Source: Carboxylicivirga longa (GTDB taxonomy: Bacteria; Bacteroidota; Bacteroidia; Bacteroidales; Marinilabiliaceae). From it: a stretch of DNA of 64,000 nucleotides. The number at the start of each line of letters is the position of its first letter. The stretch's first letter is position 1. The position numbers and the translations under genes are program-made. A model generated the notes under the pieces. The model had not been told where the DNA came from and did not search any database. It worked only from the letters and a program-made list of their open reading frames with translations. Below, one piece after another: positions 50,338 to 58,330 of the stretch. The DNA is taken from NCBI RefSeq assembly GCF_050589825.1, contig NZ_JBNGOZ010000015.1:1-64000 (forward strand). Direction: 5' to 3'.

Positions 50338-50355
50338 ATAGCACTAAATGGTAAT
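50338..50355. repeat. 18-base direct repeat, copy 2
   Basis: ATAGCACTAAATGGTAAT, identical to 44092-44109, lies between the TCAGAC sites and the end of the gene at 50371. Confidence 0.5.
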
Positions 50356-50370
50356 TGCCTTGCGTATGGT

Positions 50371-51354
50371 CTAATTGGTTATCAGATTCAATATCTCTTT
50401 TTCAATATCGCCAGTGGGCAAATTACTGTTTTGGAAATGCAAACGAACCATTTCCAGATCAACCAGCAAGTTCTTATCCTCCTTAACAAATGGAGCCCTG
50501 GATACGAGTTTGTAGAAATAGGTTTTACGGTAATCTTCGAGGTCATTCCGGTTAACGATCAGCAAAAAACGGGTCATCATGGCCGCATCAATATTATCGC
50601 GCAGCTTCATACCCATCAGCCGGAACAGAAAATAGGCCCACAACACCTGCTGTGAGCTGGTAAGCTTAAGAATAGCCTCTAACGCCTTTGGAGCATTAAG
50701 CAGCATGTTTTCAGGCGATAGACTGGCCACTTCTTTGGAGCTGAAGTATTTGATAAATTGAGTCTTGCCATAGTAATCACAAAAGAAATCGTAATAACAC
50801 TGCCGGTTGGTAGTGGTCAAATCAAGAAAGGGCGAATAGTAGTAAATTTCCAAACGCTTGCTAAGCAGTGTTGTTTGCTTAATGGTAATGACATCACGAA
50901 AGGATTGGTCAGTCTTTACCGGCATAAAGTAGTGCAATAGCCTGCCAAACTGAAGATAGAGCTTACCTTCAACGTGATAACACAACTCCCCTTCATGATT
51001 AAACACTTTCAGTCGTTTTAAATAACGATTTTTGCGCATAAACGGCAAAGAAAAGTACTGCTCTTCAATTCTTACAAAGCGCTGATTATCCTCCATAAAA
51101 GCCCGCATCTGCAAGGCCTTATCAATAAGAGCATTAATATCCTCGGATAATACAAGATAATGGTAGTCGAACAATTTCATTAATTGAACAGAGAAGGGAT
51201 CGGTAGGCAGATGGGTAAGCTTGTCGATCAAGCCCTCCATGTCCGATTCCCAGGCGTACGATTGTTTGGCCTTTTTATAGCCTTGCAGCAGCTTTTCAAA
51301 AGCGGCAAGGCTATCCTTTTCAAGGTTATCTGATGTAAGTTGATTCTCATTCAT
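50371..51354 (-). CDS. Hypothetical protein between recombinase and HTH gene
   Basis: A 327-residue soluble, mostly helical protein that I do not recognise. Features are aromatic-rich segments such as FNHEGELCYHVEGKLYLQFGRLLHYFMPV and YYYSPFLDLTTTNRQCYYDFFCDYYGKTQFIKYF. Proteins of about this size and composition lie beside integrases in several Bacteroidota integrative elements, so it may be an element-specific regulator. The gene lies about 200 bases downstream of the recombinase stop, beyond a terminator. Confidence 0.55.
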   Translation of the reverse strand: MNENQLTSDNLEKDSLAAFEKLLQGYKKAKQSYAWESDMEGLIDKLTHLPTDPFSVQLMKLFDYHYLVLSEDINALIDKALQMRAFMEDNQRFVRIEEQYFSLPFMRKNRYLKRLKVFNHEGELCYHVEGKLYLQFGRLLHYFMPVKTDQSFRDVITIKQTTLLSKRLEIYYYSPFLDLTTTNRQCYYDFFCDYYGKTQFIKYFSSKEVASLSPENMLLNAPKALEAILKLTSSQQVLWAYFLFRLMGMKLRDNIDAAMMTRFLLIVNRNDLEDYRKTYFYKLVSRAPFVKEDKNLLVDLEMVRLHFQNSNLPTGDIEKEILNLITN

Positions 51355-51524
51355 AAGCTTATATATTCATTTTATAGTTAAGTATTTCAGCTTATGAGTA
51401 TAGGCCTAAATCCACATTTTTTAAATGATAAAGATCTCAAAAACAACCTTTGTTAATAACTATTTTCAAGGTAGATAACTATTCTAAAAAAGCTCAAAAC
51501 AGCATCATACTGTAAATAAAAAGG

Positions 51525-51552
51525 CTCCCAATTCTTCATTTTGGAAGCCTCT
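51525..51552 (-). terminator. Terminator of the recombinase gene
   Basis: AGGCTTCC pairs with GGGAGCCT (one mismatch), followed on the - strand by TTTTTATTT. Confidence 0.75.
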
Positions 51553-51560
51553 TATTTTTT

Positions 51561-52796
51561 TCAAAAAGCTGTCAGGTATTTGGCCACTTCTTTTTTGTGA
51601 TCGCTTTCAAAGCTATCGAGGTAGGTTTCCGTCATTTTCACGTCACTATGCCCCAGGCTTTCGCTAATAAATTCCGTTGATACCCCGGAGCGTTTTAGTA
51701 TTGTTGCAAAGCTATGTCGGGCTGTATAGGTGGTAATGTGCTTTTCAATACCCAGTTTCTTACCGATTCGCTGCATGTGAATGTTCGTCTTTCGTACTCG
51801 CCAGGCTATCTTATGAATCTTCTGGTGGGGACTTAGACCATCTGAAATCAGTGGAAACACATAATTATTAGGCGACCGATCGGGATTACCTCTTTTGTCA
51901 ATTATCTTTTGGATATCCTTGCTTATCGGTATTAGTATCGGTCTTTGTGTACCTGACGAGTGTTCCGTTTTTTTGCGAATAAAAGTGATGAACTCAGAGC
52001 TGATGTCCTTGTATTTTAGGTGGAACAGATCCGTCATATTAATGCCATTACACAAATAGGAAAATAGCCATAAATCCCGGGCTTCATCCTCGTGGCTGAA
52101 TGGCTCAGGCTGATACTTATAAATCTTCTCTATTTCGTTAATCTTTAACGCCCGTTTAATGGTAACACACCGGGGCACATAATATTTATCTCTGCCAAAG
52201 GGATATAAATCCTGTGGAATTGTTTTATCCTTCAATGCCATGATGAAGGCACTTTTTATGGAGTTCACATACCTGCTGTAGGTTGTGGGTTTGATGCCCC
52301 GGGCTTTCATATAGTGCTCAAAGTCCCGAAGCTTTGCTATGGTTATCTCCTTGAATTCTAAATTGACTTCACGATTAAAGAACTTCTGCAAGGCCAGCTT
52401 GGCAGGCTTTGCTGTTTTATCGCCATACCCGTTCTTTTTATAAGCGTTGATTTTAATATCCAGGTAGTGAAATATGCTTCTCATATTACCGCCCGTAATA
52501 CCAAAGTGGGTTTTAAACTGGTCAAATGAAAAGTTGCTTAACTCCTTTATAATCTTATTGGCCTTCTCCTCAATCAGTGAGAACTCAAGTTGGATTTCTT
52601 TGTATTCGCCACGGGGCTTTGGGGCAATAATCTTTTCAAACTCATCCTCGGTAAAGTCATACACCCGGTTCTTGGTATCAATGGTGTAATACATCTGTTT
52701 TCGATTGTGAGTTAAACGGAGCTTAGCCGGATACTTACCATTTTTCTTCAACCTTTTTTTGAAAAGCACAATCGCTGTACTAACTTTAGCTGACAT
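51561..52796 (-). CDS. int: Tyrosine recombinase (integrase) of Bacteroidota type
   Basis: A 411-residue protein when started at the ATG at 52796 (MSAKVSTAIVLFKKRLKKNG), preferred over the longer frame because the arm-binding domain begins there. A SAM-like core-binding domain is followed by the catalytic domain. The box with ARHSFAT supplies R and H, LGHSDVKMTETYLDSF supplies H and the nucleophile Tyr, but the first box reads YLCNGINMTDL with Asn where Arg is usual. The box II His position is Tyr (YTARH). This divergence is seen in some Bacteroidota integrases. It is the only recombinase in the window and lies at the element's right end. Confidence 0.85.
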   Translation of the reverse strand: MSAKVSTAIVLFKKRLKKNGKYPAKLRLTHNRKQMYYTIDTKNRVYDFTEDEFEKIIAPKPRGEYKEIQLEFSLIEEKANKIIKELSNFSFDQFKTHFGITGGNMRSIFHYLDIKINAYKKNGYGDKTAKPAKLALQKFFNREVNLEFKEITIAKLRDFEHYMKARGIKPTTYSRYVNSIKSAFIMALKDKTIPQDLYPFGRDKYYVPRCVTIKRALKINEIEKIYKYQPEPFSHEDEARDLWLFSYLCNGINMTDLFHLKYKDISSEFITFIRKKTEHSSGTQRPILIPISKDIQKIIDKRGNPDRSPNNYVFPLISDGLSPHQKIHKIAWRVRKTNIHMQRIGKKLGIEKHITTYTARHSFATILKRSGVSTEFISESLGHSDVKMTETYLDSFESDHKKEVAKYLTAF

Positions 52797-52830
52797 AACT
52801 GAAATTTGTTTTTGGTTATACTCTAATTTC

Positions 52831-52887
52831 GTATGGCAGATTTTTGTGGTAAGTTCGCCAAAACATGTACCATAAAGTTTGCCATAC
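52831..52887. promoter_or_regulatory. Inverted repeats upstream of the recombinase, possible arm sites
   Basis: GTATGGCA (52831-52838) and TGCCATAC (52880-52887) are perfect inverted repeats, with TGGTA and TACCA boxes between. The position between the recombinase start and the element edge fits arm-type binding sites or the recombinase promoter operator. Confidence 0.4.
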
Positions 52888-52940
52888 TTTTGTATTCCAA
52901 ATGTAGAAAAATGAGGTAGCATATAAAAATCACAATCCTC

Positions 52941-53029
52941 TCAAATTGTTGATAACTAAATAAATGAAAGCAAAAGGTAATAAATAAAAATACAGCGATG
53001 GTTTATGCGGCAGGCCGTTGTGTGTAATT
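52941..53029 (+). repeat. Truncated attC-like site 6, right half
   Basis: The stretch CAAATTGTTGAT, then AAATGAAA, then AAATACAGCG, then ATGCGGCAGGCC follows the order of the long-class sites, but has lost the left arm and an internal part. It closes with GTTGTGTGTAATT (53017-53029), which opens the next cassette. It marks where the integrated element meets the array. Confidence 0.65.
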
Positions 53030-53201
53030 CCCCCTATAAACCTGTAGTATTGATTTAAAATCAAGGTAATCAATACTTTTTAAGGTTTATGGATTTCTTA
53101 TGCTAACGTAAAATGGGGACATCAAAGCAGATGAAAAGTGAAGAAAAGCACAGAATTGTAAATCACTGAATTACTGACGTTTATTTTTACGTTAGTCAGA
53201 A
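53021..53201 (+). repeat. Cassette leader element, copy C
   Basis: TATAAACC with GGTTTAT, ATTGATT with AATCAAT, and an 11-base stem CTAACGTAAAA (53103-53113) with TTTTACGTTAG (53185-53195). The remaining 570 bases before the gene at 53774 contain no supported gene; a 69-codon frame at 53389 lacks any support. Confidence 0.65.
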
Positions 53202-53773
53202 TTCCCCATTTTTGATGACAAAATAGACTAGGCTGATAACGGGGAGCCTAAAAATTGTTGTAATTTTAATTGGCTTAATACGTTAAGCTTCATAAGCTGG
53301 ATCAAAGCTCGATTTTTAAAATGGCGTTAAAGGTGCTAGACATCAACCCCATCAGAATTCTAGAGATAGGGACATTGTGAAAGACTAATTGGCGGAGCAA
53401 AAGCTACCCCGGATACAATATTATCATAATTCCAAAAGAATGTCCCCGTTCCAGTCATTTAAAAATCCCAACTTTTATCAAAGAGTCGGGTTAAAAATTT
53501 ATTGTGCCAATTCAACAAAAATGGGGCTTTTGGGCGCAATTCGTTATATACAATTGAAGACAAGAGAGAGCCGGTTTGACAACAAGCTATTTAAATGAAA
53601 ACTAATGGTTATTATACACGTAACTGAATTGCGATAAATAAAATGAATAGAATGAATCAAATAGAGTAACTGCAGTAACCATTCTATTCGCATTTATTAC
53701 TAAAAATAGCAAGATTAAAGAAACTAATGATTAAATTGAAAAAAGAATAAAGCAACCAATAAAATGAGTTATT

Positions 53774-54274
53774 ATGAAAAATATCTTTTTATTTTTACTG
53801 TCGTTCGTAATCGTTTCATGCGGTGATACAGATGATTCTATTGGACTGCTTTTCAATCAGGATTCATATAACTCCAATCGCGAATTGTGGGAAAATAGTG
53901 GGAAATTAGATTATTCCTTCACACAAGAACAATCGGCAACTTACAATGGTGGACAACCCAAATTAATTACTGTTGTGAAAAATGGCGAGTTAGATACAAT
54001 TTATATTCAGACCAATGAATCTGGGGATTCAGTTAAATATCTTGTACACTATGAAACGATAGATGACGTATATGATTATATAAATAGTACTGTTGAGAGT
54101 TGTAATGAGCAAATAAATTCCTCTGACAACCAAATGAATGGAGCTAAAATAGAAGTTGAGTACGATGCGAGTTATTATTTTCCTGCTAAGATTATCTGTA
54201 CTGGTTATTATCCCAATGGGTATGTTGGCGGATTAAGTACACAAATATTCATCACCGATTTTGAAGAAAATTGA
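53774..54274 (+). CDS. DUF6174-like lipoprotein in a cassette
   Basis: A 166-residue protein with a lipoprotein signal (MKNIFLFLLSFVIVSC, C16). The pattern LDYSFTQEQSATYNGGQPKLITVVKNGEL, then a C-terminal YDASYYFPAKIICTGYY followed by a strand, resembles DUF6174, a family of small exported proteins of unknown role. The gene is the only one in its cassette and ends 33 bases before the next left core. It is probably anchored in the outer membrane or the periplasm. Confidence 0.65.
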   Translation: MKNIFLFLLSFVIVSCGDTDDSIGLLFNQDSYNSNRELWENSGKLDYSFTQEQSATYNGGQPKLITVVKNGELDTIYIQTNESGDSVKYLVHYETIDDVYDYINSTVESCNEQINSSDNQMNGAKIEVEYDASYYFPAKIICTGYYPNGYVGGLSTQIFITDFEEN

Positions 54275-54306
54275 TAGTATGGGATTGTAAAGGGTAGAAA
54301 TAAACA

Positions 54307-54445
54307 ACTACACACAACATTTTGTATAGTTAACTGTGGGCGCAGTGGTAGTTTCAGCGTCCTACACACGCCTCAAAGGGGTGTGTATGCGGAAAAGAAA
54401 CCGCCCGGAAAACCACAGCTAACCATACAATTTACCGTTGGGCGC
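54307..54445 (+). repeat. attC-like site 7
   Basis: The left core ACTACACACAAC (54307-54318) pairs with GTTGTGTGTAATT at 53017 (one mismatch). The arms TGTATAGTTAACTGTGG and CCACAGCTAACCATACA pair well. The site closes with GTTGGGCGC (54437-54445). Confidence 0.75.
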
Positions 54446-54472
54446 AACGAACTCGAATGGAGCGCTTCGATT

Positions 54473-54580
54473 ATGAAAAACAAAAACGGGACGCAAAACC
54501 GTAAAATGGGGAAAAGTGGTTTAATGTCAAAGCAATTTAAAACCAAGGCGCGCATTTCTGGACTCGCAAACAAAACGTAG
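54473..54580 (+). CDS. 35-residue basic peptide, cassette copy 1
   Basis: MKNKNGTQNRKMGKSGLMSK starts a Lys/Arg-rich peptide of 35 residues, ending GLANKT. It is open in three of the four copies, which suggests either selection or recent duplication. It has no membrane segment and no known match. Confidence 0.35.
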   Translation: MKNKNGTQNRKMGKSGLMSKQFKTKARISGLANKT

Positions 54581-54858
54581 TGGGACTTGCAAACCAAACG
54601 GACACGGTGGACTTATCCCGGCCGGCACTTTTTCAGTCACAGCCGGACTTCCGATTTGCAGCGGGACTTTCAAGCAGCTCTATTCGGACTCTGGTTCCCG
54701 GGGCGGTTTAAGTGTAGCCGGACTTCAAAATAACACATACGGACTAAGGCGCGCCAAAACATAGAATGCAAAACTGTTTAGACACGGAAAAAATTGATGA
54801 CACAAAGATTTTCAGTCCGTTTTTGATGCACAGAACGGAAAAAATAAATTAAATCGCA

Positions 54859-55062
54859 GCGCCCAACAAACCGCCATAGCGCATAAGGCGATTACTGCGG
54901 CTCCGGAGGCTTGTCTCTTCGGTCAGCTCCGCCAAATCGTTGATTTGGCTAGACATAAGGAAAAAGTTAAAACCAAATACAACGCTTTGGCTTCCCTCCT
55001 TTTTGGGAGGTTGGTGAGGTCAATATTCGCCTTACGCCGCCATGCGGCAGGCCGTTGGGCGC
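54859..55062 (+). repeat. attC-like site 8a, long class
   Basis: The left core GCGCCCAAC (54859-54867) matches GTTGGGCGC at 54437. It contains the GCCAAATC-GTT-GATTTGGC hairpin and closes at 55054 with the same core, so the next unit is a copy. Confidence 0.8.
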
Positions 55063-55089
55063 AACGAGCTCGAACAGGGCGCTTCGATT

Positions 55090-55197
55090 ATGAAAAACAA
55101 AAACGGGACGCAAAATCGTAAAATCGAGAAAAGTGGTTTAAGACAAGTGATTTATAAAACCAAGGCGCGCATTTCCGGACTCCCAAACAAAACGTAG
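55090..55197 (+). CDS. 35-residue basic peptide, cassette copy 2
   Basis: MKNKNGTQNRKIEKSGLRQV starts the second copy. The central SKQF of copy 1 is replaced by QVIY through a block of changes that keeps the frame and length, which hints that the peptide may be translated. Confidence 0.35.
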   Translation: MKNKNGTQNRKIEKSGLRQVIYKTKARISGLPNKT

Positions 55198-55474
55198 CAG
55201 GACTTGCAAACCAAACGGACACGGCGGACTTATCCCGGCCGGCATCTTTTCAGCCAGGCAGCCGGACTTCCGATTTGCAGCGGGACTTTCGGGCAACTCT
55301 ATTCGGACTTAGGTTCCCGCGTGGTTTAAGTGTAACCGGACTTCAAAATAACGCGTACGGACTAAGGCGCGCCAAAACCTAGAATACAAAGCTGATTAGA
55401 CAAGAAAAAAATTGATAACACAAAGATTTTCAGCCCGTTTTTGAAGTGCAGCACGGAGGAAATTATAAATCGCA

Positions 55475-55678
55475 GCGCCCAACAAACCGCCATAGCGCAT
55501 AAGGCGATCACTGCGGTTCCGAAGGTTCACCGCTTCGGTCAGCTCCGCCAAATCGTTGATTTGGCTAAACACAAGGAAAAAGATAAAACCAAATACAACG
55601 CTTTGGCTTCCCTCCTTTTTGGAAGGTTGGTGAGGTCAATATTCGCCTTACGTCGCCATGCGGCAGGCCGTTGGGCGC
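55475..55678 (+). repeat. attC-like site 8b, long class
   Basis: The left core GCGCCCAAC (55475-55483) is complementary to its opening core GTTGGGCGC at 55054. Same internal hairpin; closes at 55670. Confidence 0.8.
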
Positions 55679-55705
55679 AACGAGCTTGAACGGAACGCTT
55701 CGATT

Positions 55706-55744
55706 ATGAAAAACAAAAACGGGACGCAAATCCGTAAAACCTGA
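55706..55744 (+). pseudogene. Truncated peptide frame, cassette copy 3
   Basis: MKNKNGTQIRKT followed by TGA. The stop after 12 codons breaks the frame that is kept in the other three copies. Confidence 0.35.
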
Positions 55745-56091
55745 CAAAGTGGTTTAAAGTAAAGGCAATTTAAAACCAAGGCGCGCTTTTCTGGACTCTA
55801 AATCAAAACGTAGCGGGACTTGCAAACCAAACGGACACGGCGGACTAATCCCGGCCGGCATTTTTTCAGCCAGGCAACCGGATTTCCGATTTGCAGCGAA
55901 ACTTTGGAGCATCTGTATACGGACTCAGGTTCCCGCGTTGTTTAAGTGTAGCCGGACTTCAAGATAACGCATACGGACTAAGGCGCGCCAAAACTTATAA
56001 ATCAATGCTTATTAGACGGAAAAAAGCTGAATTACGTAAAGATTTTCAGCCCGTTTTTGATGCACATAACCGAAAAGTAAATTAAATCGCA

Positions 56092-56295
56092 GCGCCCAAC
56101 AAACCGCCATAGCGCATAAGGCGATCACTGCGGTTCCGGAGGCTTGCCGCTTCGGTCAGCTCCGCCAAATCGTTGATTTGGCTAGATATAAGGAAAAAGA
56201 TAAAACCAAATACAACGCTTTGGCTTCCCTCCTTTTTGGAAGGTTGGTGAGGTCAACATTCGCCTTACGCCGCCATGCGGCAGGCCGTTGGGCGC
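56092..56295 (+). repeat. attC-like site 8c, long class
   Basis: The left core GCGCCCAAC (56092-56100) is complementary to the opening core at 55670; closes at 56287. Confidence 0.8.
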
Positions 56296-56322
56296 AACGA
56301 ACTTGAACGGAGCGCTTCGATT

Positions 56323-56430
56323 ATGAAAAACAAAAACGGGACGCAAATGCGTAAAATCGGAAAAAGTGGTTTAAGGTCAAAGCAATTTAAAACCAAGGCG
56401 CGCATTCCCGGACTCGTAAACAAAACGTAG
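56323..56430 (+). CDS. 35-residue basic peptide, cassette copy 4
   Basis: MKNKNGTQMRKIGKSGLRSK starts the fourth copy, which is close to copy 1 and ends GLVNKT. Confidence 0.35.
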   Translation: MKNKNGTQMRKIGKSGLRSKQFKTKARIPGLVNKT

Positions 56431-56708
56431 CAGGACTTGCAAACCAAACGGACACGGCGGACTTATCCCGGCCGGCACTTTTTCAGCCAAGCAGCCGGAT
56501 TTCGGATTCGCAGCGGGACTCTCGGACAGCTGTTCACGGACTATGGTTCCCGCGTGATTTAAGTGTAGCCGGACTTCGGAATAACGCATACGGACTAAGG
56601 CGCGCCAAAACCTAAAATGCAAAGCTGTTTAGACGGAAAAAAGATGAATAACGTAAAGATTTTCAACCCATTTTTGATTCAGAGAACGGAAAAGTAAATT
56701 AAATCGCA

Positions 56709-56910
56709 GCGCCCAACAAACCGCCATAGCGCATAAGGCGATCACTGCGGTTCCGGAGGCTTGTCGCTTCGCCCACCAGCGCCAAATCGTTGATTTGGCT
56801 TTGTGAATAGAGAAAGAAAAAACCAAATGCAACGCTTTGGCTTCCCTCCTCTTTCTAGGTTGGTGAGGTCAATTTCGCCTTTCGCGCCATGCGGCAGGCC
56901 GTTGTGGCTA
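56709..56910 (+). repeat. attC-like site 8d, long class
   Basis: The left core GCGCCCAAC (56709-56717) is complementary to the opening core at 56287. It closes with GTTGTGGCTA (56901-56910), the opening of a different cassette. Confidence 0.8.
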
Positions 56911-56978
56911 ATAGAGAATTACAAGATTCAAATAAATATTTTCATTTTTCACATTAGTATTAACCAATCACCTAGACT

Positions 56979-57320
56979 ATGAAAACAATAGCAAGTACAT
57001 TAATTATTTTCACATTAGCACTTATTTCTTGTACAGAAGAGACAATAGTGCCAACAACAGGAAATGTTCTACTTATCGATGAGCACAATGAATTCGACAA
57101 TCAAAAGTATTATATAGTATCTGAGGTATATTACCTGACAACAGATGATCCTTACTGGTTTCGTTCTGACAATGATGCTTTATATACAGGAACACTAACT
57201 GATACACAAACTGAAATAAATGACTTAAATACAGGAATATACTATGTTGTATTTCCGATTGAAAGAAAATATAAAGTGTTCCAAGTCAAAGCAGGTAAGA
57301 CCATAGAATGCAAACTTTAA
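56979..57320 (+). CDS. Small lipoprotein in a cassette
   Basis: A 113-residue protein with a lipoprotein signal (MKTIASTLIIFTLALISC, C18). The mature domain is strand-rich (GNVLLIDEHNEFDNQKYYIVSEVYYLT...YYVVFPIERKYKVFQVKAGKTIECKL), like a small beta-sandwich domain. No family recognised. It is the only gene in its cassette. Confidence 0.6.
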   Translation: MKTIASTLIIFTLALISCTEETIVPTTGNVLLIDEHNEFDNQKYYIVSEVYYLTTDDPYWFRSDNDALYTGTLTDTQTEINDLNTGIYYVVFPIERKYKVFQVKAGKTIECKL

Positions 57321-57358
57321 TGTGAACATTGATAGTGAGTTAAAATGAAATAAACTAC

Positions 57359-57501
57359 TAGCCACAACACGCCGCCATAGCGCATAGCAGGGCTCGGCTC
57401 TCTTTGGGTGGGCAGATTCCCGCCTCGATAGTCTCGTCCTCTCGGACGGACAATCTCAACGCAAATCTGCTACAGCGCCATGCGGCCAACCGTTAGCCCT
57501 C
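57359..57501 (+). repeat. attC-like site 9
   Basis: The left core TAGCCACAAC (57359-57368) is the reverse complement of GTTGTGGCTA at 56901. The centre resembles site 5 (GTCCTCTCGGACGGAC). It closes with GTTAGCCCTC (57492-57501). Confidence 0.75.
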
Positions 57502-57552
57502 ATCAAACGCAATAACGACAAAAAAGGCTATGTAAGAGTTACTTGGGGACAC

Positions 57553-57883
57553 CGCCTCAGTACCCTGGCGTTAAGAAAGCCAGACGGTGAGGCGTCAAGA
57601 AAACAAAGCTGTCTGAGCCCGTTGCAAACGGGTGAGTTCTTTGTTTTTAGCGAAGCCGACAGGCTTTTAGCCAAAGGGGACTGCAGCGGAGATTTTTTGC
57701 CTACTTTTTCGTGGTTGGAAAAAGTAGGAGCCTGTCCGGCTGGAGGACCTCAATGAGTACCTTAACAAAATCAGAAAAGCGTCGATTTTCTCAAGCGCCA
57801 CTGAAAAAGCCGGAACGATAAGGGGATAATGCAAGACGCTGGAAGCGGAGGGCTTTATTGGAATTAGCGGAACGGCTTTTTCA
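57553..57883 (+). ncRNA. Candidate structured RNA: chain of four hairpins in a gene-free cassette
   Basis: Four strong stems follow one another. H1: CGCCTCA with TGAGGCG and inner CTGGC with GCCAG (57553-57594). H2: AAAACAAAG with CTTTGTTTT and inner CCCGTT with AACGGG (57600-57647). H3: AGCCGACAGGCT with AGCCTGTCCGGCT, inner CCTACTTTTTC with GAAAAAGTAGG (57654-57741). H4: TGAAAAAGCCG (57802-57812) with CGGCTTTTTCA (57873-57883). The cassette (57492-58283) has no supported gene, and the remaining 58 kb part holds nothing else I recognise. Transcription is not shown. Confidence 0.5.
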
Positions 57884-58211
57884 AGTTCGCCTTAAAAACC
57901 GACAAAATCCAGTTTTTTAAGCTGTTATTAAGCAGTCCTCCAGTGGGATCAGCGGCTCCCTTTGGACAAGCATCAAAAAGTGGCAAAGCTACTGCCCCAC
58001 CCCATTGACCAAAGCCATTCAGACTCAAGAAACATAGGACACCCTGGGCAGACGGCTTATTTTGAATTCCTTTAAATTAACAGTACCAGAATCATCGTAG
58101 GACAAATATGTTAACTTTGAGTCATACCCTGTGTAAGCTATCCCAAAGGTTCAGAAAAATGGGACTTAGCAGGCGAAGCCCGTAGATTACAGCAAAGAAA
58201 AAAGGAATGAC

Positions 58212-58292
58212 GAGGGCTAACAATGGGTCATAATGCACAACCTGCCGCAGGCGCAACACAGGCTGCGCATCATACCCGAAACCGTTAGCAAC
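58212..58292 (+). repeat. attC-like site 10, minimal 81-base class
   Basis: The left core GAGGGCTAAC (58212-58221) is the reverse complement of GTTAGCCCTC at 57492. The arms AATGGGTCATAATGC and GCATCATACCC pair, and CCTGCCGCAGG forms the tip. It closes with GTTAGCAAC (58284-58292). Confidence 0.8.
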
Positions 58293-58330
58293 AAAGCAAT
58301 AATCCTAACATCAATTGAAAAATAAATAGA

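Larger units (their letters stand above)
6320..52941 (-). mobile_element. Integrated temperate element, probably a tailless prophage
   Basis: All confident genes between these limits are on the - strand, opposite to the surrounding cassette genes. The order is recombinase, regulators, primase-helicase, restriction island, cargo, virion and lysis genes. The right edge lies between the recombinase start (52796) and an attC-like remnant that begins near 52941. The left edge is uncertain and could lie anywhere from about 4,500 to 6,390. There is no relaxase or conjugation gene, so a conjugative element is unlikely. The absence of terminase, portal and tail genes suggests a tailless virion. A nested origin (two adjacent elements meeting near 31.4 kb) is not excluded. 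Confidence 0.65.
54437..56900 (+). repeat. Four tandem copies of a 614-617-base cassette without a normal gene
   Basis: The copies open at 54437, 55054, 55670 and 56287. Each has the same order: opening core GTTGGGCGC, a 35-codon frame, a stretch with many GGACTT motifs, then a long-class attC-like site. No long frame is conserved on the + strand; the long - strand frame (56377-56622) is not kept between copies. Direct tandem duplication through cassette recombination is the simplest origin. Confidence 0.85.

Noticed and set aside
51561..52796. The recombinase as the integron integrase of the array
   Set aside because: It is encoded inside the inserted element, resembles phage-type Bacteroidota integrases and shows no IntI-specific insert.
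4643..52957. GTTGATAACT at 4643 and 52948 as element ends
   Set aside because: Only about 10-11 bases match, the left flank shows no half attC-like site, and chance matches of this length are common.
29658..52997. 14-base repeat ATAAAAATACAGCG at 29658 and 52984 as attachment sites
   Set aside because: Matches of this length are expected by chance in 64 kb of AT-rich DNA, and the right copy is explained by the conserved AAATACAGCG box of attC-like sites.
53389..53598. 69-codon + strand frame in the cassette upstream of the DUF6174-like gene
   Set aside because: Its start is TTG-like, it has no conserved pattern or upstream signal, and the cassette already has a clear gene at 53774.
54383..54580. 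65-codon frame across attC-like site 7 into the first tandem cassette
   Set aside because: The first 30 codons lie inside the recombination site; only the 35-codon part from 54473 recurs in other copies.
56377..56622. 81-codon - strand frame in the fourth tandem cassette
   Set aside because: It is not conserved as an open frame in the other three copies and runs against cassette orientation.
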